The notes under the pieces: model-generated
The model's database searches: none
What the model was told of the DNA's origin: nothing
The model's input: only the letters and a program-made list of their open reading frames with translations
Translations under genes and position numbers: made by a program
Assembly: GCA_009774245.1 (NCBI GenBank)
Contig: VSNM01000081.1
Span: forward strand, 1 to 23,841
Length of the DNA: 23,841 nucleotides
Direction: 5' to 3'
Source: Lachnospiraceae bacterium
GTDB taxonomy: Bacteria > Bacillota > Clostridia > Lachnospirales > Lachnospiraceae
In this document: positions 14,936-22,671 of the stretch, in pieces
Position numbering within the stretch: the stretch's first letter is position 1
Layout of the letters: each line of letters begins with the position of its first letter

Positions 14936-16615
14936 ATGCAGTTAACAGGTTCACAAATTGTTATTGAATGTCTGAAGGAACAGGGCGTTGACACCGTGTT
15001 TGGATATCCCGGTGGCACGATTTTAAATATCTATGATGAATTGTATAAGCACAGTGATGAGATACGACACATTCTCACCTCCCATGAACAGGGTGCATCC
15101 CACGCGGCTGACGGCTATGCGCGCGCGACGGGCAAGGTCGGTGTATGTCTCGCGACGAGCGGCCCGGGAGCGACGAATCTGGTCACAGGGATCGCGACAG
15201 CCTACATGGACTCCGTTCCGCTGGTGGCCATTACGGCGAATGTCAATCTGCCCCTGCTTGGAAAGGACACGTTTCAGGAGGTTGACATTGCAGGCGTGAC
15301 GATGCCGATCACAAAGCATGGATATATCGTGAAGGATGTCAAGAAGCTTGCAGGGACGCTCAGACGGGCGTTTCAGATCGCAAGGTCAGGGCGACCGGGC
15401 CCTGTGTTGGTTGATATCACAAAAGATGTCACAGCAAACAAATGTGAGTTTGTGCCGGAGAAGCCTGCTCCACCGGAAATGAAAAATCCTTATACAGAAA
15501 ACGATATCAATGTCGCGCTTGAATTGATACAAAATGCAAAAAAACCATATATTTACCTTGGCGGCGGTGCGATTATTTCCGGTGCCTCGCGGGAAGTCAA
15601 AGAATTTGCAGACAAGATACAGGCGCCGGTGTGCGACACGCTCATGGCAAAGGGTGCTTTCGACGGCAAGAGTGCACTTTATACAGGTATGATCGGAATG
15701 CATGGCACCAAGACATCGAATTATGGCGTCAGTCAGTGTGATCTATTGATTGCCCTTGGGGCACGGTTCTCTGACAGGGTTGTGGGAAATCCCAAGAAAT
15801 TTGCGGAGAATGCCAAAATCCTGCACATTGATATCGATGCGGCGGAGATCAACAAGAATATCAGGACCGATGCCTCGATCATCGGAGATCTGAAGACAGT
15901 TCTGAAGGAACTCAACAGTAAGCTCGAACAGCAGGAGCATGATGAGTGGATTGCCCAGATTCAGGAATTTAAGAAAAAGTATCCGTTGAAGTATGAGTCT
16001 GATAAGCTGACTTGTCCATATATCATCGAGGAGCTGGATCGTGTGACAGAGGGCAAGGCGATTGTCTCTACTGATGTCGGACAGCATCAGATGTGGGCTG
16101 CACAGTATTATCAGTATACAGAGCCGCGCACGTTCCTTTCTTCCGGAGGACTCGGCACGATGGGATATGGACTCGGGGCCTGCATCGGTGCGAAGGTCGG
16201 TATGCCTGACAGAATCTGCGTGAACATTGCCGGTGACGGTTGTTTCCGTATGAATATGAATGAGCTGGCAACAGCAAGCCGATACAATATTCCTATTATA
16301 CAGATCGTGATTAACAATCATGTGCTTGGCATGGTGAGACAGTGGCAGACGTTGTTTTACGACAAGAGATATTCGCAGACTGTGTTGACCGACAAGGTTG
16401 ATTTCGTGAAAGTATCCGAGGGACTGGGCTGCGAGGCCATCCGTGTCACGAAGCGCGAGGAAGTGAGACCTGCGCTTGAGAAGGCAATTTCGCTGCAGAA
16501 GCCGGTTGTGATCGAGTGCATCATTGAGGAGGATGACAAGGTATTTCCTATGGTTCCGGCAGGAGCCGCGATCAGTGAGGCCTTTGACGCGGAGGATTTG
16601 AAGCAGCGGCAATAA
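14936..16615 (+). CDS. ilvB: Acetolactate synthase large (catalytic) subunit
   Basis: ThDP-dependent condensation of two pyruvates, or pyruvate with 2-ketobutyrate, to the acetohydroxy acids that begin branched-chain amino acid synthesis. The 559-residue protein has the ThDP-activating Glu51 in TSHEQGASHAADGYARATG, the FAD/central-domain segment GMIGMHGTKTSNYGVSQCD, and the ThDP motif GDGCFRMNMNELATA (Asp434) with INNHVLGMVRQWQ. These fit anabolic AHAS rather than catabolic AlsS. Start ATG 14936 follows AAGGAG at 14920-14925; the longer upstream frame overlaps ilvD and is rejected. A small regulatory subunit gene (ilvN/ilvH) does not follow, so it must be encoded elsewhere or be dispensable. 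ilvC is also absent here. Confidence 0.96.
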   Translation: MQLTGSQIVIECLKEQGVDTVFGYPGGTILNIYDELYKHSDEIRHILTSHEQGASHAADGYARATGKVGVCLATSGPGATNLVTGIATAYMDSVPLVAITANVNLPLLGKDTFQEVDIAGVTMPITKHGYIVKDVKKLAGTLRRAFQIARSGRPGPVLVDITKDVTANKCEFVPEKPAPPEMKNPYTENDINVALELIQNAKKPYIYLGGGAIISGASREVKEFADKIQAPVCDTLMAKGAFDGKSALYTGMIGMHGTKTSNYGVSQCDLLIALGARFSDRVVGNPKKFAENAKILHIDIDAAEINKNIRTDASIIGDLKTVLKELNSKLEQQEHDEWIAQIQEFKKKYPLKYESDKLTCPYIIEELDRVTEGKAIVSTDVGQHQMWAAQYYQYTEPRTFLSSGGLGTMGYGLGACIGAKVGMPDRICVNIAGDGCFRMNMNELATASRYNIPIIQIVINNHVLGMVRQWQTLFYDKRYSQTVLTDKVDFVKVSEGLGCEAIRVTKREEVRPALEKAISLQKPVVIECIIEEDDKVFPMVPAGAAISEAFDAEDLKQRQ

Positions 16616-16628
16616 TATGGAATGATTT

Positions 16629-18077
16629 ATGAAAAAATTGTTTATTAGATTGCTGCGTGTGGCCGGTGTGATAGCAGTGCTTGGTATCGGCACTGTCATC
16701 GCGCTGGACCAGTATTATCAACGTGTTTTTCCGATGCTTGTCACGATTAACGGGGTATACTGTACAGGGATGACAGTCGGAAACGCTGCGAAGGTTTTGA
16801 ATGATTCCTATGATTTGCACAGCGACAGGATTACAGTGCGTATGCTCGACGGCAGCGACCATGAGCTGCCGCTTGATGAATACGGTGTCACGATATCCTA
16901 CGAGCCCGCAGTCACCGAATGTATGAAACAGTGCAAAGCCCGTCCTTTTCAATGGCTGGGAGCTTCGTTGAATGAAAAGACAGTATATCCCACATATTAC
17001 TGTGATACTGCTGTTATGGCCGCAAAACTGGAGGATACAGAGTGGCTTGGCGGTGAGCCGGCTCGCGACGGCAATACAGTTTCCATCGTGAGAAGCGCCG
17101 CGGCGGGTTATATTCTGGTCGATGAAACGAGGAATTTACTTTCCAGGGAAGCCGCAGTAGAATTGATCTGCGGGAAGATTTTGAATCATTTGTCGGACAT
17201 GAGCGGCGCCCCGTTTCAGAGTCTTTTCATCGATCTGCCAACCGGAGCAGACAAAGAAATCTGTTATAAAAATGCTCCTTACACAGACGAGATGAAAGAA
17301 ACACTTGCGAAGTGGAAGGGTATCCGTGATTTTCAGGACTTTCGCATGACGTACCAGTTTGGCGACTGTGAGGAGGTTGTTGATGCAAACGTGACAGCAG
17401 ACTGGATGGCGCTGGATGAGGAAGGGAATATTATATTTGATGAGAACGATATCCCGATGCTCGACGAGACAATGATCGCAGAATATGTAGCATATTTGGC
17501 GTCATCTTATAATACAGTGGGAATAGAACGCAGATTTAAAACAACCCGGGGCGATATTGTGACGGTATCCGGAGGGGGCTATGGCAATGAGCTCGACGAG
17601 AAGGCGGAATACGAATTTCTGTTAAATGCGTTTCTGAACAAGGAGAGTGGCACACGGACGCCGCAATATACATCCGAAACATGGGAAAAGGGCTCTGATG
17701 ACATCGGGGACACTTATATCGAAGTGGACATGGGCAATCAGCATATGTATTATTACGTGGACGGTGAGCTCGTGATCGATACTCCGGTCGTCACCGGCAA
17801 TACTTCGAGAAAGTGGAATACGCCCTCCAAGGTCTGTTATGTGTACTTTAAACAGAAAAATAGAGTGCTCAGGGGCGCCAACTATGCGACGCCTGTAAAG
17901 TATTGGATGGCTGTGGATGGTCATATCGGTATCCATGACGCCACATGGCGCAAGGAATTTGGAGGGGAAATATATAAGACGAACGGCTCCCACGGCTGTA
18001 TCAATACCCCTCTTGAGATCATGACAGAGTTGTATGATCTGGTGGAGCTTGGCACACCGGTCATTATGTTTTACTGA
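16629..18077 (+). CDS. L,D-transpeptidase (YkuD family) with N-terminal membrane anchor
   Basis: Probable 3-3 peptidoglycan cross-linking enzyme acting outside the membrane. The 482-residue protein has a transmembrane anchor (about 7-26), then a long N-terminal region resembling the PG_binding_4 type (PF12229) that often precedes YkuD in clostridia, and a C-terminal YkuD domain from about residue 360 (EVDMGNQHMYYYVDGELV). The active site is clear: GHIGIHDA (His432, His436) and SHGCINTP with nucleophile Cys457 and His455. It begins 13 bp after ilvB with only a weak GGAATG site, so it may be the last gene of that operon by readthrough rather than by function. No clear terminator follows; a weak 6-bp hairpin CAACAT/ATGTTG lies near 18085-18110. 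Confidence 0.92.
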   Translation: MKKLFIRLLRVAGVIAVLGIGTVIALDQYYQRVFPMLVTINGVYCTGMTVGNAAKVLNDSYDLHSDRITVRMLDGSDHELPLDEYGVTISYEPAVTECMKQCKARPFQWLGASLNEKTVYPTYYCDTAVMAAKLEDTEWLGGEPARDGNTVSIVRSAAAGYILVDETRNLLSREAAVELICGKILNHLSDMSGAPFQSLFIDLPTGADKEICYKNAPYTDEMKETLAKWKGIRDFQDFRMTYQFGDCEEVVDANVTADWMALDEEGNIIFDENDIPMLDETMIAEYVAYLASSYNTVGIERRFKTTRGDIVTVSGGGYGNELDEKAEYEFLLNAFLNKESGTRTPQYTSETWEKGSDDIGDTYIEVDMGNQHMYYYVDGELVIDTPVVTGNTSRKWNTPSKVCYVYFKQKNRVLRGANYATPVKYWMAVDGHIGIHDATWRKEFGGEIYKTNGSHGCINTPLEIMTELYDLVELGTPVIMFY

Positions 18078-18149
18078 CATATTCAACATTTTTATTATGA
18101 TCATGTTGTTTATATAAAAAAGAAAATCAGTAGTAGGAGGAGTTAGAAA

Positions 18150-19232
18150 ATGTCGAGAGTGTACAACTTTTCAGCAGGTCCCGCAGTTTTACCTGAAGAA
18201 GTCCTTAAAGAAGCTGCAGATGAGATGTTAGATTATAGAGGAACCGGTATGTCGGTCATGGAGATGAGCCACCGCTCGAAAGCATACGACACCATTATCA
18301 AGGAAGCGGAAGCGGATTTGAGAGAGCTCATGAATATTCCTGACAATTACAAGGTTCTGTTCCTGCAGGGCGGTGCGAGTCAGCAGTTTGCCATGATTCC
18401 CATGAATCTGATGAAAAACGGCGTTGCAGATTACATCGTTACAGGCCAGTGGGCTAAGAAAGCATATCAGGAGGCCTGTCTCTTTGGCAAGGCAAACAAG
18501 ATTGCCTCGAGTGAGGATAAGACGTTCTCATACATACCGGACTGCTCTGATCTGCCGATTTCTGAGGACGCGGATTATGTGTATATCTGTGAGAACAATA
18601 CCATCTATGGCACAAAGTTCAAGACACTGCCCAACACAAAGGGTAAAACGCTTGTGGCGGATGTGTCCTCATGCTTCCTGTCAGAGCCGGTGGATGTCAC
18701 AAAGTATGGTGTGATCTATGGCGGCGTGCAGAAAAATATCGGACCGGCCGGTGTTGTCATTGTGATCATCAGAGAAGACCTGATCACAGACGATGTACTT
18801 CCGGGGACGCCGACGATGCTGAAGTACAAGACACATGCGGACAATGATTCCCTATACAACACACCGCCTGCATACGGAATCTATATCTGCGGCAAGGTAT
18901 TTAAGTGGCTCAAGAAGATGGGCGGACTTGAGAAGATGAAGGAATACAATGAGAAGAAAGCGAAGATTCTCTATGATTTCCTCGACGAGAGCAAGCTCTT
19001 CAAGGGAACTGTCAGAAAAGAGGACCGCTCTCTGATGAATGTACCTTTTGTGACTGGCAGCGAGGAGCTGGATGCCAAATTTGTCAAGGAGGCAAAGGAA
19101 GCGGGATTTGAGAATCTGAAAGGGCACAGGACCGTGGGCGGTATGCGCGCAAGTATCTATAACGCGATGCCGATCGAGGGCGTGGAAAAGCTCGTGGAGT
19201 TTATGAAAAAATTTGAGGAGGCAAACTTATAA
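18150..19232 (+). CDS. serC: Phosphoserine aminotransferase
   Basis: PLP enzyme converting 3-phosphohydroxypyruvate and glutamate to phosphoserine, second step of serine synthesis. The 360-residue product is the normal length and shows YNFSAGPAVLPEEVL at the N terminus, GTGMSVMEMSHRS, FLQGGASQQFAMIP, the internal aldimine Lys195 in GVQKNIGPAG and GHRTVGGMRASIYNAMP near the C terminus, all typical of SerC. ATG 18150 has a strong AGGAGGAG upstream. The stop codon overlaps the serA start by one base (TAATG), so the pair is tightly coupled. Confidence 0.97.
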   Translation: MSRVYNFSAGPAVLPEEVLKEAADEMLDYRGTGMSVMEMSHRSKAYDTIIKEAEADLRELMNIPDNYKVLFLQGGASQQFAMIPMNLMKNGVADYIVTGQWAKKAYQEACLFGKANKIASSEDKTFSYIPDCSDLPISEDADYVYICENNTIYGTKFKTLPNTKGKTLVADVSSCFLSEPVDVTKYGVIYGGVQKNIGPAGVVIVIIREDLITDDVLPGTPTMLKYKTHADNDSLYNTPPAYGIYICGKVFKWLKKMGGLEKMKEYNEKKAKILYDFLDESKLFKGTVRKEDRSLMNVPFVTGSEELDAKFVKEAKEAGFENLKGHRTVGGMRASIYNAMPIEGVEKLVEFMKKFEEANL

Positions 19233-20395
19233 TGTATCAGTATAAATGTCTTAATCCTATCTCAGATATAGGGTTATCAAGATTTACAGAGAACTATCAG
19301 ACAACAGATGATATCGCTAAGGCAGAGGGTGTGCTGGTCAGAAGCGCATCGATGCATGAGCTGGAGCTGCCGGAGACGCTTCTCGCAGTAGCGAGGGCAG
19401 GCGCCGGTGTGAACAATATCCCTCTTGACAAGTGCGCAGACAAGGGTATCGTCGTATTTAATACTCCGGGCGCTAATGCGAACGGCGTCAAAGAGCTGGT
19501 GATCGCGGGGATGCTTCTGGCATCGCGGGATGTCATCGGAGGAATTGACTGGGTAAAAGCCAACGCAGGTGTGGAGACAATCGCCAAGGATGCCGAGAAG
19601 GAGAAGAAAAATTTTGCCGGCACAGAAATACAGGGTAAAAAGCTCGGTATTATCGGTCTCGGAGCAATCGGCATCAGGGTTGCCAACGCAGCGGTTGCGC
19701 TTGGGATGGATGTTTATGGATATGATCCCTATCTCTCTGTAGATGCTGCGTTAAAGCTTTCCCGCGAGGTAAAGCATGTCATCAATGTCGATGATATCTA
19801 TGCGGAATGTGATTTTGTCACGATTCATGTGCCTCTGATGGACGCCACAAAAGGGATGATCAATGCTGCCGCCATCGCAAAGATGAAGCAGGGCGTGATC
19901 GTGCTCAACTTTGCGAGAGACCTTCTCGTCAATGAGAAAGATATGATCGCTGCGCTGGAGTCCGGAAAAGTCAGAAGATATGTTTCGGATTTCCCGAACA
20001 CGACGACAGCCGGTCAGAAGAACTGTATCGTTATCCCGCATCTCGGAGCTTCCACAGAGGAGTCGGAGGACAATTGTGCTGTGATGGCAGTCGATGAGCT
20101 CAAGGATTATCTTGAGAACGGCAATATCCGAAACAGTGTGAACTATCCGGCCTGTGACATGGGCGTGTGCGGCAATGTGGGCAGAATCGCAATTCTTCAC
20201 AAAAATATCGCCAACATGATCACACAGTTTACCGCGGCCTTCGGCGCGGCAGGCATCAATATCAGCGACATGACGAACAAGTCCAGAGGTGAGTACGCCT
20301 ACACAATGATGGATATTGAGAAGGCTGCTGACGACAAGATTATCGATCAGTTAAAGAGCATCGACGGTGTATTCCGCGTGAGAGTCGTAAAATAA
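19232..20395 (+). CDS. serA: D-3-phosphoglycerate dehydrogenase, short ACT form
   Basis: NAD-dependent oxidation of 3-phosphoglycerate, first committed step of serine synthesis. The 387-residue protein has the NAD fold GLGAIGIRVANAA (142 onward) with YGYDPY ending the second strand, catalytic Arg229 in NFARDLLVNE and His270 in PHLGASTEESEDNC, and a C-terminal ACT domain (from about 318: RIAILHKNIANMI and GEYAYTMMDIE), which normally binds serine for feedback control. Where many family members have a conserved Glu between the Arg and His, this protein reads YVSDFPN, with Asp; I take this as a subfamily trait. It lacks the extra domain of long SerA. AGGAGG lies inside the serC end. A hairpin terminator follows. 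Confidence 0.95.
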   Translation: MYQYKCLNPISDIGLSRFTENYQTTDDIAKAEGVLVRSASMHELELPETLLAVARAGAGVNNIPLDKCADKGIVVFNTPGANANGVKELVIAGMLLASRDVIGGIDWVKANAGVETIAKDAEKEKKNFAGTEIQGKKLGIIGLGAIGIRVANAAVALGMDVYGYDPYLSVDAALKLSREVKHVINVDDIYAECDFVTIHVPLMDATKGMINAAAIAKMKQGVIVLNFARDLLVNEKDMIAALESGKVRRYVSDFPNTTTAGQKNCIVIPHLGASTEESEDNCAVMAVDELKDYLENGNIRNSVNYPACDMGVCGNVGRIAILHKNIANMITQFTAAFGAAGINISDMTNKSRGEYAYTMMDIEKAADDKIIDQLKSIDGVFRVRVVK

Positions 20396-20444
20396 GATTG
20401 TCAGCACAGTCCCGTGTGCGCGGGCAGTAACCGTGTTCTTTGTG

Positions 20445-20480
20445 AAAAATGCATGGTTTTCCGCGAAAAATGCACTTTTT
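20445..20480 (+). terminator. Intrinsic terminator after serA
   Basis: A broken stem of 14 pairs: AAAAATGCA (20445-20453) with TGCA-C-TTTTT (20471-20480, one bulged C), enclosing TTTTC-CGC-GAAAA (20457-20469). The 3' arm ends in five T residues. It separates serC-serA from the next promoter. Confidence 0.7.
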
Positions 20481-20516
20481 ATGCAACAATATATTAATAA
20501 AAAGTCAAAAAAATGG

Positions 20517-20545
20517 TTGACAATGCGTAATAAATATGCAATAAT
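20517..20545 (+). promoter_or_regulatory. Strong promoter of a unit without a long ORF
   Basis: A perfect TTGACA (20517-20522), 17-bp spacer and AATAAT (20540-20545). The transcript would start near 20552 and meet a strong terminator at 20765-20793, giving an RNA of about 240 bases. Confidence 0.72.
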
Positions 20546-20593
20546 TTAAACATAGAAACAACGTTACATATTTTAGGAACAAGGTTTTTTAAT

Positions 20594-20622
20594 AAATCCA
20601 TACGGATTTTCCGTAAGGATTT
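20594..20622 (+). promoter_or_regulatory. Hairpin covering the ribosome site of the small ORF
   Basis: AAATCC (20594-20599) pairs with GGATTT (20617-20622) and ACGGA (20602-20606) with TCCGT (20610-20614), with a TTT loop and a 2x2 internal loop. The right arm contains the AGGA ribosome site of the ORF at 20625, so closing of the hairpin would hide it. No known riboswitch class is recognised. Confidence 0.5.
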
Positions 20623-20624
20623 GA

Positions 20625-20729
20625 ATGAAGTTTCGTTTGTGTAAAAGGGATAGACTTTCGGAAACAAATTGGGGGAAGTTTGACATTGAACGCTGTGATG
20701 TGTACGTGAAAATGGGGAAAGTCTTATAA
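20625..20729 (+). CDS. Candidate 34-residue small protein, or part of a ~240-nt small RNA
   Basis: An ATG five bases after AAGGA opens 34 codons ending in TAA. The product begins MKFRLCKRDRLSETNWG and ends VYVKMGKVL; it is basic, has two Cys (6, 24) and one Trp, and no membrane segment. It has a dedicated promoter (20517-20545) and terminator (20765-20793), which few chance ORFs have. However, the same bases can form RNA pairs: AGACTTTC (20652-20659) with GAAAGTCT (20717-20724), so a non-coding RNA is an equal alternative, and the reading frame may be accidental. I know no homologue. Confidence 0.4.
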   Translation: MKFRLCKRDRLSETNWGKFDIERCDVYVKMGKVL

Positions 20730-20764
20730 AAGAATCATGTTGAAAATATGTAAAAGGAACATAC

Positions 20765-20793
20765 AAAAAAAGGATGCACGACATCCTTTTTTT
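20765..20793. terminator. Bidirectional intrinsic terminator
   Basis: A perfect 12-bp stem, AAAAAAAGGATG (20765-20776) and CATCCTTTTTTT (20782-20793), with a CACGA loop. It can end the small unit on the plus strand and the 91-residue gene on the minus strand. Confidence 0.93.
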
Positions 20794-20814
20794 GATGCTT
20801 AGAAAGTTCTTTTG

Positions 20815-21090
20815 TTAAAATGCATCGTGCACATCGCCGTATTTGGTCATGTTTCCGATGGTATTTTGAAACTTTGTCTCGCGGCTGACGGTGACCTGGC
20901 TTGCCAGGTCCATATATTTGATAAATATTTCTTCGACAGTCGCCCCTTTTTCCTGTGCGATCTCCTCCATGATAGGTTTGAGCTTCTCCAACTGGAAGGA
21001 GACGCGCGTCTTTTGCGGATCAAAATCCTTCAATACCTGATCGGCATACTCGTTGATGCGGTCCAATAATTCCTGATCTTCAGGTGCCAT
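20815..21090 (-). CDS. Small cytoplasmic protein of unknown function (91 aa)
   Basis: The product is not recognised by name. It is 91 residues, highly charged, without Cys or membrane segment, and appears mostly helical: MAPEDQELLDRINEYADQVL, then DFDPQKTRVSFQLEKLKPIMEE, then GATVEEIFIKYMDLAS and a polar tail. The start at 21090 follows AAAGGA with 8-base spacing; the nearby ATG overlapping that site and the longer upstream frame are rejected. It is monocistronic, with a near-consensus promoter and a perfect terminator, which suggests solid expression. Promoter and ribosome site make it a real gene despite its size. Confidence 0.75.
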   Translation of the reverse strand: MAPEDQELLDRINEYADQVLKDFDPQKTRVSFQLEKLKPIMEEIAQEKGATVEEIFIKYMDLASQVTVSRETKFQNTIGNMTKYGDVHDAF

Positions 21091-21156
21091 GCTTATCATC
21101 CTTTCACAAATAATATAGTGGGAATGCAGATGCAGTACTGCTTTCTCTAAATAATA

Positions 21157-21185
21157 ACTATAACACCACAAAAGACTATTGTCAA
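21157..21185 (-). promoter_or_regulatory. Promoter of the 91-residue gene
   Basis: On the minus strand a perfect TTGACA (21185-21180), 17-bp spacer and TATAGT (21162-21157), about 67 bases ahead of the start codon. Confidence 0.8.
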
Positions 21186-21235
21186 AATGCAAATCTGACA
21201 ACTTCAAAATGATTTAAAAAAATAAGTGAGATTTT

Positions 21236-21263
21236 TTATCAGTCCATGTGTTATATATATAAA
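21236..21263 (+). promoter_or_regulatory. Possible promoter of the ECF sigma operon
   Basis: TTATCA (21236-21241) and TATAAA (21258-21263) with a 16-bp spacer, about 100 bases before the sigma gene. The surrounding DNA is very AT-rich, so the match is weak evidence. ECF operons often have a second, self-recognised promoter; none could be defined here. Confidence 0.35.
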
Positions 21264-21276
21264 TATACATAATTTA

Positions 21277-21346
21277 GAGACTGTTAAGGCAGTTCTTTAC
21301 ATATGATTTGATTTGTATAAGGGACTGTCAGGAAAGTTCCTAAACA
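21277..21346 (+). repeat. Two imperfect direct repeats with hairpin potential in the sigma operon leader
   Basis: Segments 21277-21301 (starting GAGACTGTTAAGGCAGTTC) and 21321-21346 (starting GGGACTGTCAGGAAAGTTCC) agree at about 17 of 25 positions. Each can fold on itself (AGACTG with CAGTTCT; GGGACT with AGTTCC). The second also contains AGGAA-AG-TTCCT. They may be regulator sites or paired RNA hairpins ahead of the sigma gene. Confidence 0.45.
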
Positions 21347-21362
21347 ACTGGAGGATGAATCT

Positions 21363-21878
21363 ATGGATAATAGAACAAAATTTGACGTAGAGTGTGAAAT
21401 CAAAATTAAGGAATACTATCCTATGATTTACAAATTTGTCTATATACAGGTGAAAAGTAAAATGGATGCGCAAGATATTACACAGGAAGTTTTTTACAAA
21501 TATCTTGTTGGAAATATTGATTTTCCAAATGCAGAGATTGAAAAATCATGGTTATTTACAGTGGCGTCAAATCACTGTAAGAATTTTTGGCGTTCGGGGT
21601 GGTACAAGAGAATTCTTCCCATGAAACAGGACTTCCCCGAGTTAGAAACAACTACACTTGAAGCTGACTATGAAAAAAACGAGCAAACTTTTGAAGTTGT
21701 AAAATGTGTTGCAAAGCTTCCGCTGAAATATAGGGAAGTCATACATCTTTTTTATTATGAAGATATGAGTATTGAGAAAATTAGTAAAATTACTGGAAAA
21801 AATAAATCTACAATTCAAACGCAGCTTGACCGAGGACGGAAGATGTTGAAAAAAATGATGAAGGAGAAGGAAGTATGA
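21363..21878 (+). CDS. ECF-type RNA polymerase sigma factor
   Basis: The 171-residue protein has a sigma-70 region 2 (about 12-75: YPMIYKFVYIQV, DAQDITQEVFYKYL, SWLFTVASNHCKNFWRS) and region 4 (about 112-168: VAKLPLKYREVIHLFYYEDM, then the helix-turn-helix MSIEKISKITGKNKSTIQTQL). Nothing like region 3 is present, as expected for the ECF group. GGAGG (21350-21354) precedes the ATG with 8-base spacing. The stop overlaps the next start by 4 bp, the usual coupling of an ECF factor to its anti-sigma factor. Codons are distinctly AT-richer than in serC-serA, suggesting acquisition by transfer. Confidence 0.93.
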   Translation: MDNRTKFDVECEIKIKEYYPMIYKFVYIQVKSKMDAQDITQEVFYKYLVGNIDFPNAEIEKSWLFTVASNHCKNFWRSGWYKRILPMKQDFPELETTTLEADYEKNEQTFEVVKCVAKLPLKYREVIHLFYYEDMSIEKISKITGKNKSTIQTQLDRGRKMLKKMMKEKEV

Positions 21879-22660
21879 CAGATTTTTTCGCTGATTATAA
21901 AAAATGTATCAATAGTTTGGATGTGCCAGATTATTCTATAGAAGAATTGAGAAACCATGAACAACACAAAAAATATAGAAAAGGGAAAAAGAAGCAAGGA
22001 TTGATGTCTATATTACTTTTGGCATTTATAATCGGCGCTATGGTATCTATAACTGCATATGCTGCTTATACATTACATAAGAATATGAAATTCACTACAC
22101 AGGGAATTAAGATAGATGTCTCGGATTTAAACGATACGCAAGGTGACAGATTATTACATGAATATGGAACAGATTCATTGGCGTCTGATAAAGAAATGTT
22201 TGTGTGCGGGCAAGATGCATTTGCTTTGGAGAAAAATATAGATATTTGTTATTTTGACACATGGGAAGAGGCATTAAAGGTTTTCGATGTTCCCATTGTT
22301 TATCCTGAGAATATGCAATATTCAGAACTCAAAATCACTGGTCAGAAGGCAGAGTCATTTGCACTGATTGAAGCATCTTATGTTATGCCTGAAAGACAGC
22401 TTGTAATTAGTTATACTTTTTTTACAAATTTTAATTGGGATTTGGCCATTCATTACAATGCTGCAATAACAAATCAACGTCTCTATACAAATAAGTATCA
22501 TTATAGTTTCTGGATTACAGAGTGCCAGTATGATAATGATAAACAGACAAATGTGAGTACATATATGAATAATTGTGTAATTCAATTGTCATTTTCCGGG
22601 TATGAGGATAACGAAATATATCATGTATTGGACGAATTTAATCTATCTATTTATGAATAA
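21875..22660 (+). CDS. Membrane anti-sigma-like protein
   Basis: The 261-residue protein has a charged cytoplasmic N terminus (1-42, Lys/Arg-rich before the membrane), one transmembrane helix (about 43-65) and a roughly 195-residue extracytoplasmic domain. The N-in single-span layout and ATGA overlap with the ECF gene fit a cognate anti-sigma factor that holds the sigma factor at the membrane until a signal is sensed outside. The outer part has a pattern reminiscent of DUF4367-like domains (VPIVYPENMQ early, a Tyr-rich middle, DEFNLSIYE at the end), but this resemblance is tentative. No zinc-type HxxxCxxC motif is seen. AT-rich like its partner. Confidence 0.7.
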   Translation: MTDFFADYKKCINSLDVPDYSIEELRNHEQHKKYRKGKKKQGLMSILLLAFIIGAMVSITAYAAYTLHKNMKFTTQGIKIDVSDLNDTQGDRLLHEYGTDSLASDKEMFVCGQDAFALEKNIDICYFDTWEEALKVFDVPIVYPENMQYSELKITGQKAESFALIEASYVMPERQLVISYTFFTNFNWDLAIHYNAAITNQRLYTNKYHYSFWITECQYDNDKQTNVSTYMNNCVIQLSFSGYEDNEIYHVLDEFNLSIYE

Positions 22661-22671
22661 GGAGGTTTTTT

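Noticed and set aside
15743..16699. 318-codon minus-strand frame opposite ilvB
   Set aside because: Shadow of the ilvB codons; the sense strand has full acetolactate synthase motifs.
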